DNA from: Methylobacterium bullatum
GTDB lineage: Bacteria; Pseudomonadota; Alphaproteobacteria; Rhizobiales; Beijerinckiaceae
Assembly: GCF_014845095.1 (NCBI RefSeq)
Contig: NZ_NKUG01000163.1
Span: forward strand, 1 to 34,640
Direction of reading: 5' to 3'
DNA: 34,640 bases
Shown: positions 8,463 to 17,271 of the stretch, one piece after another
How positions within the stretch are numbered: the first letter of the stretch is position 1
How the letters are laid out: the number at the start of each line of letters is the position of its first letter
Program-made: the position numbers and the translations under genes
The notes under the pieces: generated by a model
The model's input: the letters and a program-made list of their open reading frames with translations, nothing else
Told to the model about the DNA's origin: nothing
Databases searched by the model: none

Positions 8463-9598
8463 GCGCGGACAAGGAACATGGCGGCCGGACCATCGCCCCG
8501 CCCACGAGCGAGGCGGTGATCAACGCCCTGCCGCTGCCGGTCATCACCATCGGCGCCGACGACCGCATCCTCCATGTGAACCACGCGGCGGAGACGTTCT
8601 TCGATCATTCCGCGCGGTTGATGCAGCGCCGGCACCTGCGCGACATCATCCCGTTCTCGTCCCCGATCAGCGCCCTCGTGGCCGAAGTGCGCCGCCGCAA
8701 GGCGAGCGTCAGCGAATACGGCGTCGAACTGGTCCAGCCGCGCTCCGGCCTGGAGCGCAACGTCGACGTCTTCGCGACCCCCCTCGGCGACGAGGAGGAT
8801 GCGGTGGTGATGATGCTCCAGGAGCGCACCATCGCCGACAAGATGAACCGGCAGCTCACCCATCGCGGCGCCGCGCGCTCGATGATCGCGCTGGGCGCCA
8901 TGCTCGCCCACGAGATCAAGAACCCGCTCGCGGGCATCCGCGGGGCGGCCCAGCTCCTCGAACAATCGGGCACCGAGGACGACCGCCTGCTCACCCGGCT
9001 GATCTGCGACGAATCCGACCGGATTGTCCGCATCGTCGAGCGGATGGAGTTGTTCGGCGACGAGCGCCCGGTGGAGCGCGGACCGGTCAACGTCCACGGC
9101 GTGCTCGATCAGGTGAAGCGCTCGGCCCAGTCGGGCTTTGCCCGGCACATCCGCTTCGTCGAGACCTACGACCCGTCGCTGCCCCCGGTCCTGGGCAATC
9201 GCGACCAGCTGATCCAGGTCATCCTCAATCTGGTGAAGAACGCCGCCGAGGCCATCGGCGCCGATGCGGTAGACGGCGAGATCACCCTCTCCACCGCCTT
9301 CCGCACCGGGCTGAAGATGCAGGTGCCCGGCACGCGGGAACGGGTGAGCCTGCCCATCGAAGTGGCGGTGCGGGACAACGGGCCGGGGGTCTCGGCCGAG
9401 CTCCTGCCCGACCTGTTCGACCCGTTCGTGACCACGAAAGCGCAGGGGTCCGGCCTCGGACTTGCACTTGCGGCCAAGATCATCGGCGATCACGGTGGCA
9501 TCGTCGAATGCGATCCCGTGCCGCGCCGCACCACTTTCCGTCTCCTCCTTCCCATGTCGAGCGCCCGTGACGGGCGCGAGTCGGCCGCGGAGCAATAG
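8459..9598 (+). CDS. ntrB: nitrogen sensor histidine kinase NtrB
   Basis: A cytoplasmic two-component kinase of 379 residues. It has an N-terminal PAS domain at about 15-125 ([21 protein letters not shown]). A HisKA domain carries phospho-acceptor H151 in [18 protein letters not shown]. The ATPase has the N-box [11 protein letters not shown]1 RDNGPGV, the F-box DPFVTTK and G2 GSGLGLALA. It phosphorylates or dephosphorylates NtrC according to PII/nitrogen status. The start is GTG at 8459, overlapping the dusB stop (GTGA) with GGAGG upstream. ntrC follows after 9 bp. No membrane segment is present, as expected. Confidence 0.96.
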   Translation: MSADKEHGGRTIAPPTSEAVINALPLPVITIGADDRILHVNHAAETFFDHSARLMQRRHLRDIIPFSSPISALVAEVRRRKASVSEYGVELVQPRSGLERNVDVFATPLGDEEDAVVMMLQERTIADKMNRQLTHRGAARSMIALGAMLAHEIKNPLAGIRGAAQLLEQSGTEDDRLLTRLICDESDRIVRIVERMELFGDERPVERGPVNVHGVLDQVKRSAQSGFARHIRFVETYDPSLPPVLGNRDQLIQVILNLVKNAAEAIGADAVDGEITLSTAFRTGLKMQVPGTRERVSLPIEVAVRDNGPGVSAELLPDLFDPFVTTKAQGSGLGLALAAKIIGDHGGIVECDPVPRRTTFRLLLPMSSARDGRESAAEQ

Positions 9599-9607
9599 AG
9601 TCGCGTC

Positions 9608-11071
9608 ATGCCCAACGGCCACATCATCGTCGCGGACGACGACGCCGCCATCCGCACCGTCCTCAACCAGGCCCTGTCGCGGGCCGGCTACGAGGTCCGC
9701 TCCACCGGCAACTGCGCCACCCTCTGGCGCTGGGTCGCGCAAGGGGAGGGCGACCTCGTCATCACCGACGTGATGATGCCGGACGAGAACGTGTTCGACC
9801 TGCTGCCGCGCATCAAGCGCGTCCGGCCGGAACTGCCGATCATCGTCATGAGCGCGCAGAACACGTTCATGACCGCGATCCGCGCCTCCGAGCGCGGCGC
9901 CTACGAATACCTGCCCAAGCCCTTCGACCTGAAAGAGCTCATCGCCATCGTCGGCCGGGCGCTGTCGCGACCGCGCGGCACGCCCGCCCCCGGCGCCGAT
10001 CCCGGCAACGAGGACATCCCGCTGGTGGGCCGCTCGCCGGCCATGCAGGAGATCTACCGGGCGCTCGCCCGCCTCATGCCCACCGACCTCACGGTGATGA
10101 TCACCGGCGAGTCGGGCACCGGCAAGGAGCTGGTGGCCCGCGCGCTGCACGATTACGGCCGTCGCCGCTCCGGGCCGTTCGTGCCGGTGAACATGGCGGC
10201 GATCCCGCGCGACCTCATTGAATCCGAGCTGTTCGGCCATGAGAAGGGCGCCTTCACCGGCGCGCTCTCGCGCTCTGCCGGCCGGTTCGAGCAGGCGGAA
10301 GGCGGCACGCTCTTCCTCGACGAGATCGGCGACATGCCGATGGAGGCCCAGACCCGCCTCCTACGCGTGCTGCAGCAGGGCGAATACACCACCGTGGGCG
10401 GCCGGGTGCCGATCAAGACCAATGTCCGCATCATCGCGGCCACCAACAAGGACCTGCGCGTCTCGATCCAGCAGGGCATCTTCCGCGAGGATCTGTTCTT
10501 CCGGCTCAACGTGGTGCCGCTGCGCCTGCCCGCGCTGCGCGAGCGCTCGGAGGACGTGCCCGACCTGATCCGCCACTTCTTCATCCTGGTGGAGAAGGAG
10601 GGCCTGAGCCGCAAGCAGCTCGACGGCGAAGCGATGGAGCGCCTGAAGCGCTATCGCTGGCCCGGCAACGTGCGCGAACTCGAGAACCTCGTCCGGCGTC
10701 TCGCCGCCCTGTATCCGCAGGAGACGATCACCGGCCCGGTGATCGAGGCCGAGCTCGATACGCTGCCCCTCGCCCAGCCGCAGGCCAACGGTTCGGCCGC
10801 CAGGAAATCGGGCGGGGCCGACAACGAGACCCTCTCGGGGGCGGTGGAGCGCCATCTCGCCGAGTATTTCAGCGGCTATCGCGACACGCTGCCCCCGCCC
10901 GGCCTCTACCACCGAATCTTGCGCGAGATCGAAGGCCCGCTGATCGGCGCGGCCCTGGCCGCCACCCGCGGCAACCAGATCCGCGCGGCCGAACTGCTCG
11001 GCGTCAACCGCAACACCCTGCGCAAGAAGGTGCGGGACCTCGACCTTCAGGTCTTCCGCAACGCGCGGTGA
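9608..11071 (+). CDS. ntrC: nitrogen response regulator NtrC
   Basis: 487 residues. The receiver domain has acidic D10-D12 and phospho-acceptor D54 ([10 protein letters not shown]). The AAA+ sigma-54-activating domain has Walker A GESGTGKE (about 167-174), an intact GAFTGA sigma-54 contact loop (214-219) and Walker B LFLDEIGD. The C-terminal Fis-type helix-turn-helix is [19 protein letters not shown]. It activates sigma-54 genes for nitrogen assimilation. It follows ntrB by 9 bp. Its TGA overlaps the GTG start of the next gene, so that unknown gene is translationally coupled to ntrC. Confidence 0.97.
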   Translation: MPNGHIIVADDDAAIRTVLNQALSRAGYEVRSTGNCATLWRWVAQGEGDLVITDVMMPDENVFDLLPRIKRVRPELPIIVMSAQNTFMTAIRASERGAYEYLPKPFDLKELIAIVGRALSRPRGTPAPGADPGNEDIPLVGRSPAMQEIYRALARLMPTDLTVMITGESGTGKELVARALHDYGRRRSGPFVPVNMAAIPRDLIESELFGHEKGAFTGALSRSAGRFEQAEGGTLFLDEIGDMPMEAQTRLLRVLQQGEYTTVGGRVPIKTNVRIIAATNKDLRVSIQQGIFREDLFFRLNVVPLRLPALRERSEDVPDLIRHFFILVEKEGLSRKQLDGEAMERLKRYRWPGNVRELENLVRRLAALYPQETITGPVIEAELDTLPLAQPQANGSAARKSGGADNETLSGAVERHLAEYFSGYRDTLPPPGLYHRILREIEGPLIGAALAATRGNQIRAAELLGVNRNTLRKKVRDLDLQVFRNAR

Positions 11072-11679
11072 GCCCGAACGACACGCACGGCGAACCGAAA
11101 GACCTGTTCCACTTCGGCGAAGACCCGGCCATCCGGGTCTTCGCGCCGCGCCCCGTCCGCGTCGGCGTGGATCGCGGAGAGGCGGGGGCCTGGCTGAACG
11201 GCCCCCTGGTCTGGGCGATCGATGACGCCCACAGCCTGCTCTACCTGTTCCCGCGCGACTGCCCCCGGATCGTGATCTGGCCCACCGAACGGACCTCGCC
11301 GGAGGATCGGCGCAGGTGGTTCGGCGACGTCACCGGCCGCGCCGTGGCTTATGTAGAGGAGGATTGGGCCGAGCGGATCGCCACCGCCGCGATCGAGCGC
11401 TACCGCATGCCGCCCGAAACCTTCGAACCCACCGGCGAGCTTGGCACCTGGGTGTCGAAGAGCCCGGTCGTCCCCACCGGCCACGACACGATCCGGGACC
11501 TGCCCGGTGCGATGGCGGCGGCAGGCCTCGAACTCCGCACCTTGCCCCGCCTCACGCCGCTCGCGCCGATCTGGCGCTCCACCCTCCACGCCAGCGGCAT
11601 CCGCCTCAGGAACGCGCAGGATTGGGTGACTCCGGAGGGCGGGCCGCCGAAGCCGATCGCGGATGCTCGTGTGCGGTGA
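11068..11679 (+). CDS. uncharacterised protein, DUF6886-like
   Basis: 203 residues with no signal peptide or membrane segment. The N-terminal [17 protein letters not shown] and the central [16 protein letters not shown] resemble proteins I recall as the DUF6886 family; the function is unknown and I do not assign one. Conserved-looking aromatic and charged positions ([21 protein letters not shown]) hint at an enzyme-like fold. It starts with GTG overlapping the ntrC stop by four bases, so its synthesis depends on ntrC translation. The last 106 bp (11574-11679) recur downstream at 13747-13852 as a diverged copy. Confidence 0.75.
   Translation: MSPNDTHGEPKDLFHFGEDPAIRVFAPRPVRVGVDRGEAGAWLNGPLVWAIDDAHSLLYLFPRDCPRIVIWPTERTSPEDRRRWFGDVTGRAVAYVEEDWAERIATAAIERYRMPPETFEPTGELGTWVSKSPVVPTGHDTIRDLPGAMAAAGLELRTLPRLTPLAPIWRSTLHASGIRLRNAQDWVTPEGGPPKPIADARVR
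11574..11679 (+). repeat. direct repeat copy A (3' end of the DUF6886-like gene)
   Basis: This is the intact-gene copy of a direct repeat whose second copy is at 13747-13852. An eyeball alignment of about 108 bp, running just past the stop codons, shows 13 mismatches and no gaps. The shared protein segment is about 33 residues with six differences. The homology ends soon after both stop codons. The two copies flank the GGDEF gene. Confidence 0.8.
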
Positions 11680-11774
11680 GGGGACGCTCCGCCATGGCCG
11701 AGCGGGAGCGAACCGCGGACCGTCCCCCGAAACGCAGCGGCTCAAAAAACCAATCTCTTAGCCATCTTCGTTCA

Positions 11775-11812
11775 CGCGGAGACAGGAGGTTGGTGCCTTT
11801 CTGTCTCCCGCG
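11775..11812. promoter_or_regulatory. bulged hairpin upstream of the GGDEF gene
   Basis: CGCGGAGACAG (11775-11785) pairs with CTGTCTCCCGCG (11801-11812) with a single bulged base, leaving a 15-nt loop. It lies 38 nt before the chosen ATG of the diguanylate cyclase gene and 96 nt after the upstream stop. It could be an mRNA end of the ntr operon or a leader structure; no T-run is present. Confidence 0.4.
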
Positions 11813-11850
11813 TGCCGATCCGTGTCGGTTCCGATATCGTAGGACCGGCA

Positions 11851-13578
11851 ATGGCACTGAGTGAGCGCGAAGCGGGTGTTGCGACGGCAAGCACCCGGCG
11901 CGGCAATGGCCGGCATCGCCTTGCCACTCAGGTCGGTCTCGTCGTGGTCATGATCACGATCGTGCTCTCGGGCTTCTTCTACACCAACCGGCACCAGCAG
12001 GCTCTCATCGACCTGCGCGAGGGCGGGCGGCAGATGCGCATCGCCCAGGAAGCGCTCATGGGCGCGGAAGCCTACGTCCTCAACAGAGCCCTCGGCGACC
12101 GGGACACCGAATACAGCGAGTACAGCCGCGCCTTCGAATCGCTCCATAGCCGTCGCGATACGCATCTGGCTCGCCTCGATCCTTTCCTCAGGATGCCCGA
12201 CGGGACCAGCACGTCCGCCGACGCCAGCATCAAGTCGCTCGAAGCCATCTGGACGGACGCTCTCGAACTCGTCCGGGCCGGAAGGCTGGAGGCGGCCCAG
12301 TCCCTGCTCAAGGAACGCAGGAGTGCCGCTCTGATCGGCACGATGCGTCGCGCGTTCGATGCCTTCCTGGCGGACTGGAACTCGCACTTCGCCGATCACG
12401 AGACGCGCATCGAGATCGGCAAGAGCATCGTGTTGCTCTCGCAGATTCTGATTGCCGGAATCATGATCTTCGCATTCCGGTCGAGCGCGCGAGATGCCCA
12501 GGCCCGGGCGACGGCCATCGCCGACATGGACGCGTCCAGAACACAGATCGGTCATCTGTTCGAGATGACGGACATGCTCCAGAGCGCCACAGACCATCAC
12601 GATGCGAACGCGGTCCTGCGAGCCACCGCCGGCGAACTGATCGGCGGCTTCAGCGGAGCGCTCTACGTCTTCAACAACTCACGGGACCGCCTCGTCCTCT
12701 CGACCTCCTGGGCGTGCGAGGATGGATCGCCCCCGCCGGAGGTGATCGCGATCAACCAGTGCTGGGCCATGAAGCGCGGCAAGCCGCACATCAACCGCAG
12801 CGGCTCCAGAGCCCTCTGCTGTGAGCACCATGCCTCCGGTCTCGCCGCCCTCGAAATCCCGATGGTCGCGCGGGGCGAGAATCTCGGCCTTCTTCAGGTC
12901 TTCGCGCAGGGTTCGGGCGCGGAGGAACGCCTGGCTGCCATCCTGCCGCTGAGCTCGGCGCTCGGGGACGCGATGTCGCTCGCCCTGTCCAACATCGCGC
13001 TGCGCGAGAAGCTGCGCAACCAGGCGCTCCGCGATCCGCTGACGGGCCTCTACAACCGACGTTACATGGAGGACAGTCTCGACCGATATGTCCGCATCGC
13101 CGAGCGCGAGGGGCGGAAGGTCTCGGTGATCATGATCGACCTCGACCACTTCAAGCGCCTCAACGACGAGCACGGCCATGCGACGGGGGACGCGGTTCTG
13201 AGGGAGGCGGCGGCAGCGATCGTCGGAGCGCTCCGGGAAACCGATGTCGCCTGTCGCTACGGTGGCGAGGAAATGATCGTGTTTCTCCCCGATTGCAGCC
13301 TCGAGGATGCAGCGCTCAAGGCAGAACAGATCCGGGAACGGATAGAGGCTCTGTCCGGAGGCCATGGCGCGAAGGTCTCAGCATCGCTGGGCGTGTCCTC
13401 CCTGCCGAGCACGTCGAGCAACAGCGCCGACCTCGTCAAGGCCGCCGACACGGCCCTCTATCGCGCCAAGCACGGCGGACGAAACCAGGTCGCGGTCGCC
13501 CCGGTTCAATCGGGCTGGCGTGCCGACCGCGAAGGGCCGGCCAGCCCACAGGCGCATCTTCGCGTCGCGGCCGGATAA
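11851..13578 (+). CDS. membrane GAF-GGDEF diguanylate cyclase
   Basis: 575 residues. Membrane helix one is about 26-44 and helix two about 190-209; between them lies an all-helical periplasmic domain resembling CHASE3 or four-helix sensors. A GAF domain follows (about 235-385) with an unusual Cys/His group: QCWAMKRGKPH and ALCCEHH. A GGDEF domain covers about 390-552. The active site is GGEEM (471-475) and the inhibitory RxxD (RETD, 462-465) sits five residues before it, so it should make cyclic di-GMP with product inhibition. The ATG at 11851 has AGGA 7 nt upstream; a GTG at 11812 is in frame but falls inside a hairpin. The gene is flanked by direct repeats, which suggests acquisition or duplication. 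Confidence 0.92.
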   Translation: MALSEREAGVATASTRRGNGRHRLATQVGLVVVMITIVLSGFFYTNRHQQALIDLREGGRQMRIAQEALMGAEAYVLNRALGDRDTEYSEYSRAFESLHSRRDTHLARLDPFLRMPDGTSTSADASIKSLEAIWTDALELVRAGRLEAAQSLLKERRSAALIGTMRRAFDAFLADWNSHFADHETRIEIGKSIVLLSQILIAGIMIFAFRSSARDAQARATAIADMDASRTQIGHLFEMTDMLQSATDHHDANAVLRATAGELIGGFSGALYVFNNSRDRLVLSTSWACEDGSPPPEVIAINQCWAMKRGKPHINRSGSRALCCEHHASGLAALEIPMVARGENLGLLQVFAQGSGAEERLAAILPLSSALGDAMSLALSNIALREKLRNQALRDPLTGLYNRRYMEDSLDRYVRIAEREGRKVSVIMIDLDHFKRLNDEHGHATGDAVLREAAAAIVGALRETDVACRYGGEEMIVFLPDCSLEDAALKAEQIRERIEALSGGHGAKVSASLGVSSLPSTSSNSADLVKAADTALYRAKHGGRNQVAVAPVQSGWRADREGPASPQAHLRVAAG

Positions 13579-13677
13579 TTTTTCGACGCAACTCGGCGAG
13601 GGCTCGCCCCAACCCGGACATCCTCTCCGTATCGCCGAGCGCCCGAGCGCGGATCGTCCCGGGGCCTGCTCGGGGTC

Positions 13678-13740
13678 GATCAGAGAGAGGATCGCGAAGA
13701 CCGCAAGCCAGGAGCCCTGGAGGAGATTGGCCCCGGCCGC
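13678..13740 (-). pseudogene. remnant of an OFA-type MFS transporter C-terminus
   Basis: Minus-strand translation gives AAGANLLQGSWLAVFAILSL, which matches the AAWIYLVQGSWLPVFAII segment of the intact OFA transporter at 15935-17209. The DNA also matches it clearly (GCCAGGAGCCCTGGA shared). No start, stop or remaining domain is present, so this is a fragment of about 20 codons. It abuts the plus-strand DUF6886-like fragment at about 13740. It is diverged enough that the source could be another paralogue. Confidence 0.6.
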
Positions 13741-13746
13741 GATCAG

Positions 13747-13852
13747 GCGCTCCACCCTGCATGCGAGCGGCATCCGTCTCGGGAACACGCAGGACTGGGT
13801 GCCTCCGAAGGGCGAACCGCCGAAGCCGATCGCGGGTGCTCGCGTGCGGTGA
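13747..13852 (+). pseudogene. 3' fragment copy of the DUF6886-like gene (repeat copy B)
   Basis: This matches 11574-11679 at about 88% by eye, ending in an equivalent stop codon (13850-13852). The encoded tail, [16 protein letters not shown] onward, corresponds to [16 protein letters not shown] of the intact protein. Sequence before 13740 does not encode the rest of that protein; there the strand-reversed transporter fragment begins. The fragment is non-functional unless part of a fusion, which I see no evidence for. Confidence 0.8.
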
Positions 13853-14208
13853 GGTGATGGTTGGGTTGTAAGGCGGACGTCTGTCGTGGGTGGATGACGG
13901 CCCCTGTCCCAAGAATGATGGTCCGCGGCATCATGTGTCATGACTTGCCGGATATCTCGCAGACTAAACGAGTCGATTATTAATTATGATTCATCATATT
14001 TCAAAGTAAAATATGTAAAATTACTTCAAGATTTTATTTATTTCTCTTCTGTTGAACGATTTTACTGAAAATTGTCAAATGCTATTTTTGAATTAATCAG
14101 TCGAACGATCTACGACAAACACTTACTTGGTGTGCCCGGGACGCCACTCGATAAATTTCGAAAAATCATTATCCGGTCGCCTGACACGTTTGTCTGAGGA
14201 GAGAACGT
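13853..14208. promoter_or_regulatory. AT-rich island upstream of the MFS/Nudix pair
   Basis: 356 bp without a gene. From about 13970 to 14105 the base composition is strongly AT in an otherwise GC-rich window. It contains dyads: TCATG-tgt-CATGA at 13931-13943, CATATTT/AAATATG at 13995-14015 and TAAAAT/ATTTTA at 14016-14036. It probably holds the promoter and operator of the downstream exporter; foreign origin is also possible. Confidence 0.5.
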
Positions 14209-15393
14209 TTGGCCGAGGATCGTGTTCGCTCTGCTTCCCGGACATGGCTTTCGATCTCGGTGCTCGGCATCGCCGCGTTCACGATGGTCTCGACCGAATT
14301 CGCCCCGATCGGGCTGATGACGCAGATGGCCGTCGATCTCGGGGAAGCCCAGGCCACCATCGGTCTCACCGTCACCCTCTACGCCTGGTTCGGAGCGCTC
14401 AGCGGTCTTCTCGCGCCGACACTCGTCGGACGCGTCCCGCGCAAGGCTCTCCTGATCGGCCTCATGCTCGTCATCGCCGCCTCGAACGCGATCGCGCTCC
14501 TATCGCTGTCCCTGGAGGCGCTGTTCCTCGCCCGCTTCGTGGGCTCCGTAGCACACGGCGTCTTCTGGGCGACGGTTGCCGCCTTTGCCATGGACATCGC
14601 CCCGCCTCATCGAACGGGGCTGGCGACCTCCATCGTCTTCGGCGGCATTTCCGTCGCCACGGTCATGGGTGTTCCGGCGGTGAACATGGCGGGGCAGGTG
14701 ATGGGATGGCGCGGCGCGTTCGGCGCGCTCGGGCTGCTCGGTCTGCTGACGGCCGTCTCGATGGTGGTGACGCTTCCGAACCTGACGACCTCGGCGAGCG
14801 GCCGGGAGGCGACGCTCGCCGATGCCATCAGTGAGCGGACACTCCGCCCGATCTACGCCATCACCGCGCTGATCGGGGCGGTTCATTTCGCGGCCTACAC
14901 CTTTGCCGAACCGTTCATCGCGGCGCTTCCGGGCATCGTGCCGAATGCGGTCCCGATCTTCCTGTTCGCCTTCGGTGCGGCAGGGCTTCTCGGCAGCGTT
15001 CTCGGCGCATGGCTGATCGATCGCTTCCTGCACGAGGTCATCCTCTGTGCGCTCACGGCCATGGGACTGGCCCTGATCCTCATGGGAACGTCGAGCACGG
15101 CCCTCGGTCTTGCCGGCGTCGGAGCATGCCTCGTGGTCTGGGGCGCGGCGATCTCGATGCTGTTCGCGACGCTGCAGACTTGGATTCTGAAGGCGGCGGG
15201 CCCGCTGGCGACGCCAGCGGCAGCCGTTCACACGGCCGTCCTGAACACGGCGATCGGCATCGGCGCCATGGCGGGATCCGTCCTGCTCGATCGATGGGGC
15301 ACCTTCACCGTCATGCTCGGTGCCGGGATCGGCGCGATGCTGACCCTGGGCCTCGCCTTGATACCGCAAGGACGGAGGAGACAAACCATTTGA
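14209..15393 (+). CDS. MFS exporter, DHA1/SotB-like
   Basis: 394 residues with about twelve hydrophobic helices. The N-terminus (SISVLGIAAFTMVSTEFAPIGLMTQMAVDL) and motif A-like GLLAPTLVGRVPRKALLIG resemble the DHA1 sugar/drug efflux group that includes SotB and YdhP-type proteins; the substrate is unknown. The TTG at 14209 is the likely start, since GAGGAGA lies just upstream with normal spacing and the first helix follows soon after. The TGA overlaps the TTG of the Nudix gene by four bases, so the two are coupled. The AT-rich region before it probably carries its promoter. No adjacent regulator gene is seen. Confidence 0.88.
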   Translation: MAEDRVRSASRTWLSISVLGIAAFTMVSTEFAPIGLMTQMAVDLGEAQATIGLTVTLYAWFGALSGLLAPTLVGRVPRKALLIGLMLVIAASNAIALLSLSLEALFLARFVGSVAHGVFWATVAAFAMDIAPPHRTGLATSIVFGGISVATVMGVPAVNMAGQVMGWRGAFGALGLLGLLTAVSMVVTLPNLTTSASGREATLADAISERTLRPIYAITALIGAVHFAAYTFAEPFIAALPGIVPNAVPIFLFAFGAAGLLGSVLGAWLIDRFLHEVILCALTAMGLALILMGTSSTALGLAGVGACLVVWGAAISMLFATLQTWILKAAGPLATPAAAVHTAVLNTAIGIGAMAGSVLLDRWGTFTVMLGAGIGAMLTLGLALIPQGRRRQTI

Positions 15394-15821
15394 CGAACTC
15401 CCCGTCCGATACAGCGCCCGTCATTCGCATCGCGGCAGCTTTGATTTTCGATTCGCAAGGCCAGATGCTTCTCGTGCGAAAGCGAGGGTCCTCGTTCTTC
15501 ATGCAGGCGGGAGGAAAGATCGAGCCGGGAGAGACCCCGCGCGCGGCTTTAGGGCGAGAGCTGAAGGAAGAGCTCGGTGTGGAGCTTCCGCCCGAAGCGT
15601 TTCATCTCGGCCGTTTCGTCGCGGAAGCCGCGAACGAAGACGGACACTGGGTGGACGCCGAACTCTACGGCTTCCTCCTCGACCAGCACGTCTCCCCCGC
15701 AGCCGAAATCGAAGAGGTCGTCTGGGCTTCCGAAACGATGCTGCCAACGATCAAGCTCGCGCCCCTGACGTGCAACGAGGTCATGCCGCTGGCCCGGCGA
15801 ATGCGACTGTCGAAATTGTAA
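15390..15821 (+). CDS. Nudix hydrolase
   Basis: 143 residues. A perfect Nudix box, Gx5Ex7REUxEExGU, is visible as GKIEPGE then TPRAALG then RELKEELGV. The N-terminus IRIAAALIFDSQGQMLLVRKRG is the usual first strand pair. Such enzymes hydrolyse nucleoside diphosphates linked to another moiety; the substrate is not predictable from the sequence. The TTG at 15390 overlaps the MFS stop (TTGA) and GGAGGAG lies upstream, so it is made together with the exporter. It ends convergent to the OFA transporter, with a hairpin between. Confidence 0.9.
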   Translation: MTNSPSDTAPVIRIAAALIFDSQGQMLLVRKRGSSFFMQAGGKIEPGETPRAALGRELKEELGVELPPEAFHLGRFVAEAANEDGHWVDAELYGFLLDQHVSPAAEIEEVVWASETMLPTIKLAPLTCNEVMPLARRMRLSKL

Positions 15822-15865
15822 ATCTCGATCCATCGAACAGACGGATCGATGGGCGCCATACGACG

Positions 15866-15895
15866 AAGCGCGGGCGGGTTTCCCCGTCCGCGCTT
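15866..15895. terminator. bidirectional hairpin between convergent genes
   Basis: AAGCGCGGGCGG (15866-15877) pairs with CCGTCCGCGCTT (15884-15895): a 12-bp stem with one G-T pair and a 6-nt loop. It lies between the Nudix gene and the OFA transporter, which converge. T-runs are poor on both sides, so termination may be partial. Confidence 0.55.
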
Positions 15896-15934
15896 AGAAA
15901 GATCGACCCGGCCGCGAGGGTCGGGACGTGAGCG

Positions 15935-17209
15935 TCAGGCCATGGCGGGTTTGGCCGACATGGCGCGCGTCTCGCCGAGGCCGAGCCAGTTCCGGCGCAT
16001 GGGCTTGAGGACGAAATAGGCGAGGATCGCGGTCAGCACGTCGAGGGTGATGATGATGGCGAAGACCGGGAGCCAGGAGCCCTGGACCAGGTAGATCCAG
16101 GCGGCGATCGGTCCGCCGAAGAGCGAGCCGATGCCCTGCGCCATGTAGAGGAAGCCGTAATTGGTGGTGGCGTGCTTGGTGCCGAATGTGTCGGTGAGGA
16201 TCGAGGGGAACAGCGAGAAGATCTCGCCCCAGGCGAAGAACACGACGCCCGAGAGCAGGGCGAAGGCATAGGGATTCTCGCGGAAGACCAGCAGGAGGGC
16301 GATGGCCGCCGCCTCGGCGGCAAACGCGATGCCCATCGTGTTCTCGCGGCCGATCTTGTCCGAGACCCAGCCGAAGAAGGGCCGGGTGAGGCCGTTGGTG
16401 ATGCGGTCGAAGGTCAGGGCGAAGGGCAGGGCCACGAAGCCGAAGATGATCGCGTCGGCCACACCGAAGTCGCGGGCGAAGGAGGCGAAGTTCGCCACCA
16501 CCATCAGGCCGCCGGTGGACATCATCGTCATCATCGCGAACATCAGCCAGAACAGCGGCGTCTTCAGCATCTCCTTCGGGGCGGTGTCGTGGACGCAGGT
16601 CGAGAGGTTGCGGGCCGGGGCCGGCAGGACCTCGTCGGCGCGGGGAGCCCTGAGGCCGAGGGCGGCCAGCGCGCCCACGGCGCCGAGGACGATGCCGAAC
16701 ACCGTCAGCGTGTGGCGGTAGCCCGAGGCGGTGAGCATGTCGCTGATCGGGAAGGTGCTCAGCATCGCGCCCATGCCGTAGCCGGCGGCGACCACGCCTA
16801 CGGCGAAGCCCCGGCGATCGGGAAACCACTTCACCATCAGGCCGACGATGCCGACATAGACGATGCCGGTGCCGAGACCGCAGAACAGGCCGTAGGTGGC
16901 GTAGACGCCCCAGAGCGTGTCGACGCGGGCGGCCAGCACCCAGCCGAGGCCCGAGAGGATGGCGCCCAGCGCGATCATCAGCTTGGGGCTGAACCGGTCG
17001 ATCAGGTAGCCCTGGACGGGCGAGAAGAAGGTCTGCAGCACGATCAGGATCGTGAAGGTCCATTGCAGCTGCGGCAGGCTCGCGCCCGTCGTCGCGATCA
17101 GCGGCTTGGTGAACAGCGTCCAGACGTATTGCGGGCTGGAAATCGCCATCATGGCGACGAGGCCGAGGCCGAGCTGGATCCAGCGCTGCCGGGAAAGATT
17201 CGTATCCAT
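15935..17209 (-). CDS. OFA-family MFS transporter (oxalate/formate antiporter-like)
   Basis: 424 residues with twelve likely helices and a large cytoplasmic loop around residue 200. Motifs SPQYVWTLFTKPL, VQGYLIDRFSPK, GLGTGIVYVG, KWFPDRRGFAVG and SLFPSILTDTFGTKHATTNYG are typical of the oxalate/formate antiporter (OxlT-like) family. It would exchange small carboxylates, but a given member may carry other anions. The ATG at 17209 has GGAG 6 nt upstream; an in-frame ATG at 17221 is possible. The methyltransferase gene ends 62 bp upstream on the same strand. A fragment of a related gene occurs at 13678-13740. Confidence 0.9.
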   Translation of the reverse strand: MDTNLSRQRWIQLGLGLVAMMAISSPQYVWTLFTKPLIATTGASLPQLQWTFTILIVLQTFFSPVQGYLIDRFSPKLMIALGAILSGLGWVLAARVDTLWGVYATYGLFCGLGTGIVYVGIVGLMVKWFPDRRGFAVGVVAAGYGMGAMLSTFPISDMLTASGYRHTLTVFGIVLGAVGALAALGLRAPRADEVLPAPARNLSTCVHDTAPKEMLKTPLFWLMFAMMTMMSTGGLMVVANFASFARDFGVADAIIFGFVALPFALTFDRITNGLTRPFFGWVSDKIGRENTMGIAFAAEAAAIALLLVFRENPYAFALLSGVVFFAWGEIFSLFPSILTDTFGTKHATTNYGFLYMAQGIGSLFGGPIAAWIYLVQGSWLPVFAIIITLDVLTAILAYFVLKPMRRNWLGLGETRAMSAKPAMA

Positions 17210-17271
17210 TATGCACTCCATGCTGCGGGCACGGAGAAGCAAAGTGTATACCAGATTGCACGGCCCGGCTT

